DNA of 8,840 nucleotides from Alphaproteobacteria bacterium (GTDB lineage: Bacteria; Pseudomonadota; Alphaproteobacteria; Rickettsiales; UBA998), in NCBI GenBank assembly GCA_021730835.1, contig JAKFYP010000082.1, positions 1-8,840 on the forward strand. The letters are read 5' to 3'. Below, piece by piece: positions 5,884 to 8,840 of the stretch. How positions within the stretch are numbered: position 1 is the first letter of the stretch; each line of letters opens with the position of its first letter. Under the pieces are notes generated by a model. It saw nothing but the letters and a program-made list of their open reading frames with translations, was not told the origin of the DNA and ran no database searches. Both the position numbers and the translations under genes were made by a program.

Positions 5884-6995
5884 AGCGCCACTTCATTCGG
5901 CGTGACGGGGAAGGGGACGACCTTATCGTCAGGGGAAGGGGTCCGGGTTTTGTTCGTTTTTTTTTCCGTATGCGTGCGCACTTCGGAAAGCACGGAAAAT
6001 TCCTCAATGATCCGCTGATTGATATTGCCGTTAACCAGACGGTAGGCTTCGCGGATGGCGTGCGAAAAGGCGTAGCTGTCCGCGCCGCCGTGGCTTTTGA
6101 CCGCGATGCCGCCCAGCCCCAGAAACATCGCGCCGTTATAGCGCCTTGGGTCAAAGCGCTTCTTGAAGGCGAACAGGGCAGGGCGCAGCAGCAAATATCC
6201 CATCTTGCCGAGCAATGAGCGGCGGATAGCCAGCTTGAGTTGACGATAGAAAAAACTGGCCGTGCCTTCAATGGCCTTGAGCACGTTATTGCCGGTGAAC
6301 CCGTCGGTGACGATTACGTCGTATTCGCCGGTGAGAATCTCATCCGCCTCGACGAAGCCGATAAAATTCAGCGACGGCTCTTCCTTTAGCATTTGCGCCG
6401 CCTGCTGGATATCCTCATGCCCCTTGATTTCTTCCGAGCCGATATTAAGCAGGCCGATGCGCGGATTGCCCGAGCCGAGCACGGCGCGGGCGTAGGCATC
6501 GCCCATGACGGCAAACTGGTAATAGGCCCGTGAGTCGCAACTGACATTGGCCCCGAGATCAAGCAGGATCACATCCTTGTGATTGGTCGGCATGGTGGTG
6601 GCAATCGCCGGGCGCAAGATGCCGGGCAGGGTCTTGAGCACCATTTTCGACATGGCCATGAACGCGCCGGTATTGCCCGCCGAGACAACGCCCGATGCCT
6701 TGCCGTCGCGCACCGCCTCAATGGCGAGGCGCATGCTCGAGCGGGGTTTTCTCCGCAGGGCGGAGGAGGGTTTTTCATCGGAATAGACGCGCTCGTCGGT
6801 ATGGACGATCTCGCTGGCGTTCTTCAAAAAGCGGTCGCGCTGAAGCAACGGCGCGATTTTCTCCTCGTCGCCATAGAAAATAAACGTCAATTCAGGATGC
6901 TTGCGCTTGGCGAGCCGCGCACCTTTGACCACAATGTTCGGGGCCTTATCCCCTCCCATTGCGTCCAGTGCAATCGGCAGACCGGAAAGCGTCAT
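5880..6995 (-). CDS. plsX: Phosphate acyltransferase PlsX
   Basis: This encodes a 371-residue peripheral membrane enzyme that converts acyl-ACP to acyl-phosphate, the donor used by PlsY for glycerol-3-phosphate acylation. The family signature ALDAMGGDKAP is at 9-19, with SAGNTGA at 105-111 and DGFTGN at 231-236. A low-complexity tail of about 30 residues after residue 342 (EKKTNKTRTPSPDDK) extends beyond the conserved fold. It is encoded across an A9 run (T9 at 5957-5965 on the plus strand), a possible slippage site. The start lies 22 bases after the rpmF stop, preceded by AGGTAG. It overlaps fabH by 4 bases, and the two enzymes share the acyl-ACP pool. Confidence 0.97.
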   Translation of the reverse strand: MTLSGLPIALDAMGGDKAPNIVVKGARLAKRKHPELTFIFYGDEEKIAPLLQRDRFLKNASEIVHTDERVYSDEKPSSALRRKPRSSMRLAIEAVRDGKASGVVSAGNTGAFMAMSKMVLKTLPGILRPAIATTMPTNHKDVILLDLGANVSCDSRAYYQFAVMGDAYARAVLGSGNPRIGLLNIGSEEIKGHEDIQQAAQMLKEEPSLNFIGFVEADEILTGEYDVIVTDGFTGNNVLKAIEGTASFFYRQLKLAIRRSLLGKMGYLLLRPALFAFKKRFDPRRYNGAMFLGLGGIAVKSHGGADSYAFSHAIREAYRLVNGNINQRIIEEFSVLSEVRTHTEKKTNKTRTPSPDDKVVPFPVTPNEVAL

Positions 6996-7017
6996 AAGCG
7001 CTACCTGACGGTGAGGG

Positions 7018-7200
7018 TTAGAGATTGACCTTGGCGTCCGTCACCTTCCGCCCGCAGTAATACCCGTCGGGGGAAACATGGTGAGGACGGCACAGTTCAC
7101 CGCTCGTGCTATTCTCCGATACGCTCACCAGACTCAGCTTGTGATGCGCACGGCGCATGCCTTTACGCGATGGGCTTGTTTTTCTTTTGGGTACGGCCAT
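7018..7200 (-). CDS. rpmF: 50S ribosomal protein L32
   Basis: This encodes a 60-residue basic protein beginning MAVPKRKTSPSRKGMRRAHH, the standard L32 N-terminus. Only two cysteines are present (Cys37 in LCRPHH and Cys49 in YYCGRK), so a four-cysteine zinc ribbon cannot form in this copy. The frame is open to 7464 upstream, but the ATG at 7200 is fixed by the family N-terminus and by GGAG 8 bases upstream. It is the first gene of the operon leading into plsX and fabH. The yceD (DUF177) gene that often precedes rpmF is not here: the next gene upstream is divergent. Confidence 0.97.
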   Translation of the reverse strand: MAVPKRKTSPSRKGMRRAHHKLSLVSVSENSTSGELCRPHHVSPDGYYCGRKVTDAKVNL

Positions 7201-7228
7201 GTTATGCACTCCTTCAATAAAGCGCGTG

Positions 7229-7257
7229 ATTATAAGCATCCGATGCAAAAAATCCAG
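7229..7257 (-). promoter_or_regulatory. Candidate rpmF-operon promoter with palindrome in the spacer
   Basis: On the minus strand a consensus TATAAT (7229-7234) lies 28 bases before the rpmF ATG. The hexamer 17 bases upstream is TGGATT, a weak -35. A perfect 5+5 palindrome, GCATC-C-GATGC (7236-7246), sits in the spacer next to the -10. A factor bound there would block the promoter. A second -10-like TATACT (7256-7261) is further upstream. The promoter is inferred from sequence alone. Confidence 0.45.
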
Positions 7258-7264
7258 TATAGAA

Positions 7265-7294
7265 TTTACTCTTGCCCGCTGCCTGTGATATGTT
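7265..7294 (+). promoter_or_regulatory. Weak candidate promoter for the glycosyltransferase gene
   Basis: TTTACT (7265-7270) and TATGTT (7289-7294) are spaced by 18 bases and point to the ATG at 7336. Both hexamers depart from consensus. It would lie back to back with the rpmF promoter in the 135-base divergent gap (7201-7335). Confidence 0.22.
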
Positions 7295-7335
7295 CCCACG
7301 ATAAAACAGAGTAGCCCCCGCTTCGCAAGTAAAAA

Positions 7336-8316
7336 ATGCAGTATTCCTCTCCAGATGTGCATGAAAATCACCGTATATCGGATATTTGCGCCGTTGTCGT
7401 CTGCTACAATACCGGGGCGCGTATTCACCCGGTCATCAAGGCGCTGCAACCGCAGGTCGGGCATATTTTGTTGGTCGATAACGGGTCAGGGCGGGAAAGT
7501 TATGATATTTTTCAGTCGGCTGCGGAGTTATACGGGCAGGGGATGACGCTGCTGCGCCGTGAGGACAGCAACCTTGCAGCCGGGCAGAACGAAGGGATCC
7601 GCATGGCAAAAGAGCGGGGATTTCAGCGGTTTCTGCTGATGGATCACGATAGTATCCCTGAGAAAGACATGGTTGCGAAGCTGGCGGAAGCCGCCGCCGC
7701 TTACCAGAATCCCGATAAACTTGGCATTGTCGCGCCGCAGCTTTGCGACAGCCGTTCCGAGCGGGCGGGAACCTATCCGGTTTCGTGGTGGCGTCACCGC
7801 CTGCCGGGGCGGCGTAAATTCCGCGAATCCCCGGTAATTGAGGGAGTGCTCAACGTAGTGGCCTCGGGAAGCCTGATTGCGATGGCGGTATACGAGGCGG
7901 TCGGCCCGATGGATGAGGGGTTCGGGATTGATTATGTGGATAAGGATTTCTGTTTGCGCGTGGTCGAAAGCGGGCGGGTGATTCTCGCCGTGCGTGATGC
8001 GAAGCTTTATCATCAACTGGGCGATTGCCGGGATCATTATTTCTGGAAATTCCGCCTGACCAGCACCAATCATTCGCCTGAGCGCCGTTATACGATTTAC
8101 CGCAACCGCATACGCTGCTGGCGGCGGCATGGCCGTAAAATCCCGGCTTTCGTGCTGTATGATTTCGGCGCAATGGGCTATGACCTGCTGCGGGTGCTTT
8201 TTCTGGAGGAAAACCGCATCCTCAAGATAAAGGCCATGCTGCGCGGGATGCGCGATGGGGTGAGGGGTCGGGAATCAGGGATCGATAATCAGAGGGCCGG
8301 AAACTCACCCAACTGA
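7336..8316 (+). CDS. GT2 family glycosyltransferase, rhamnosyltransferase-like
   Basis: This encodes a 326-residue GT-A fold enzyme expected to transfer a sugar from a nucleotide-sugar to a surface glycan on the cytoplasmic side of the inner membrane. The N-terminal strand and nucleotide site are AVVVCYNT (19-26) and LLVDNGS (45-51). The metal-binding motif is MDHDS at 102-106, where rhamnosyltransferases usually have DQDS. VASGSL (175-180) and the acceptor/base region MDEGFGIDYVDKDFCLR (192-208) also fit that family, as does HSPERRYTIYRN (246-257). No membrane segment is obvious. The donor sugar cannot be fixed from sequence. No good ribosome site precedes the ATG at 7336, but the motif spacing supports an N-terminus here. 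It is divergent from rpmF. The last 20 or so residues are polar and unlike the domain. Confidence 0.85.
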   Translation: MQYSSPDVHENHRISDICAVVVCYNTGARIHPVIKALQPQVGHILLVDNGSGRESYDIFQSAAELYGQGMTLLRREDSNLAAGQNEGIRMAKERGFQRFLLMDHDSIPEKDMVAKLAEAAAAYQNPDKLGIVAPQLCDSRSERAGTYPVSWWRHRLPGRRKFRESPVIEGVLNVVASGSLIAMAVYEAVGPMDEGFGIDYVDKDFCLRVVESGRVILAVRDAKLYHQLGDCRDHYFWKFRLTSTNHSPERRYTIYRNRIRCWRRHGRKIPAFVLYDFGAMGYDLLRVLFLEENRILKIKAMLRGMRDGVRGRESGIDNQRAGNSPN

Positions 8317-8416
8317 TCCAATAAAAGCAGTATGTTATTGCGAGATTCTTATATCCTCCTTCCTGTCCATGCGAAGATGGGGTTAGCCTTACTGGCAATT
8401 ATCAGGGGGCAGGTTT

Positions 8417-8840
8417 ATGAGTTTTATCGAAGTGCGCTTTCCCGAGGAAATATCCTACGGCTCGTCGGGTGGGCCGGAATATTCCACCGATGTGGTCATG
8501 TCGCATGCCGGGTATGAACAGCGCAACGTCAACTGGGAGAACGCCCGTACCCGCTATAACGTGGCGCATGGGGTCAAAACGCAGGCTCAACTCGATGCGC
8601 TGATCGCTTTTTTCCGGGCACGTAAAGGCCGGGCGCACGGCTTTCGCTTCCGGGACTGGAGCGACTATCAGGCCGTCAACCAGAGCTTAGGCACAGGCGA
8701 TAATTCCACCACTCAGTTTCAACTTGTAAAACATTATACCAGCGGCGCGGTTACTGAATCGCGGGCGATTACCAAACCGGTCGCCGGAACGCTCGGTGTC
8801 TACCTGAATTCGGTATTGCAAAGCTCAGGTGTATCGCTCG
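8417..8840 (+). CDS. DUF2460 (TIGR02217) phage/GTA distal tail protein, 3' truncated by window
   Basis: The first 141 residues of a DUF2460 protein are visible; the gene runs off the right edge. FRARKGRAHGFRFRDW (66-81) followed by SDYQA and LGTGD is a clear family signature, as is the later ITKPVAGTLGVYLN segment (118-131). In the Rhodobacter capsulatus gene transfer agent the homologue (gene g12) is the distal tail protein joining the tail tube to the baseplate; related genes occur in many alphaproteobacterial prophages. GGGGG lies about 10 bases upstream of the ATG, a good ribosome site. The usual upstream neighbours (tape measure, tail terminator) are absent: a glycosyltransferase ends 100 bases earlier. 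A tail-tip block (DUF2163, NlpC/P60, large fibre protein) would be expected to the right. Confidence 0.9.
   Translation, partial: MSFIEVRFPEEISYGSSGGPEYSTDVVMSHAGYEQRNVNWENARTRYNVAHGVKTQAQLDALIAFFRARKGRAHGFRFRDWSDYQAVNQSLGTGDNSTTQFQLVKHYTSGAVTESRAITKPVAGTLGVYLNSVLQSSGVSL

Noticed and set aside
7201..7464. N-terminal extension of rpmF by 88 codons
   Set aside because: It would run through the promoter region and into the divergent glycosyltransferase gene; L32 begins with MAVPKRK at 7200.
8332..8517. 61-codon reading frame overlapping the tail gene
   Set aside because: It overlaps the well-supported DUF2460 gene in another frame and shows no recognisable motif.

Overview
The window looks like a chromosomal piece of a moderately GC-rich alphaproteobacterium. 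The best evidence is the minus-strand cluster rpmF-plsX-fabH-ihfA-merR, a gene order typical of that class. A ComEC with no visible metallo-beta-lactamase motif and a DUF2460/TIGR02217 tail protein of the gene-transfer-agent type fit the same class. Genus cannot be told from this sequence.

Layout. Bases 1-790 hold no credible gene. They contain three arrays of a 7-base tandem repeat (AGGTTAT / AGGTTTC / AGATTAT), each followed by a copy of a GC-rich, hairpin-rich element. Bases 791-961 are a non-coding leader with a perfect 7+7 inverted repeat. Bases 962-3094 (+) encode ComEC, the inner-membrane DNA uptake channel. Between comEC and the convergent yajQ lies an inverted copy of the GC-rich element. 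It has 22-base perfect terminal inverted repeats and an apparent 8-base target duplication, and it seems to have landed in the loop of an older hairpin. yajQ (3537-4022, -) encodes a small nucleotide/RNA-binding protein.

Bases 4124-7200 (-) hold a tight operon read from right to left: ribosomal protein L32 (rpmF), phosphate acyltransferase (plsX), 3-oxoacyl-ACP synthase III (fabH), IHF alpha (ihfA) and a small MerR-type regulator. PlsX and FabH both act at the start of lipid synthesis and their genes overlap by 4 bases. L32 and IHF tie the operon to growth. Bases 7336-8316 (+), divergent from rpmF, encode a GT2 rhamnosyltransferase-like enzyme. At 8417 a phage/GTA distal tail protein begins and runs off the right edge.

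The core genes are ordinary. The unusual material is the repeat landscape around comEC (nested, palindromic, inverted on both sides of the gene) and the tail gene that starts next to a glycosyltransferase with no tape-measure gene before it. No transposase, integrase, CRISPR array, tRNA or rRNA was found.
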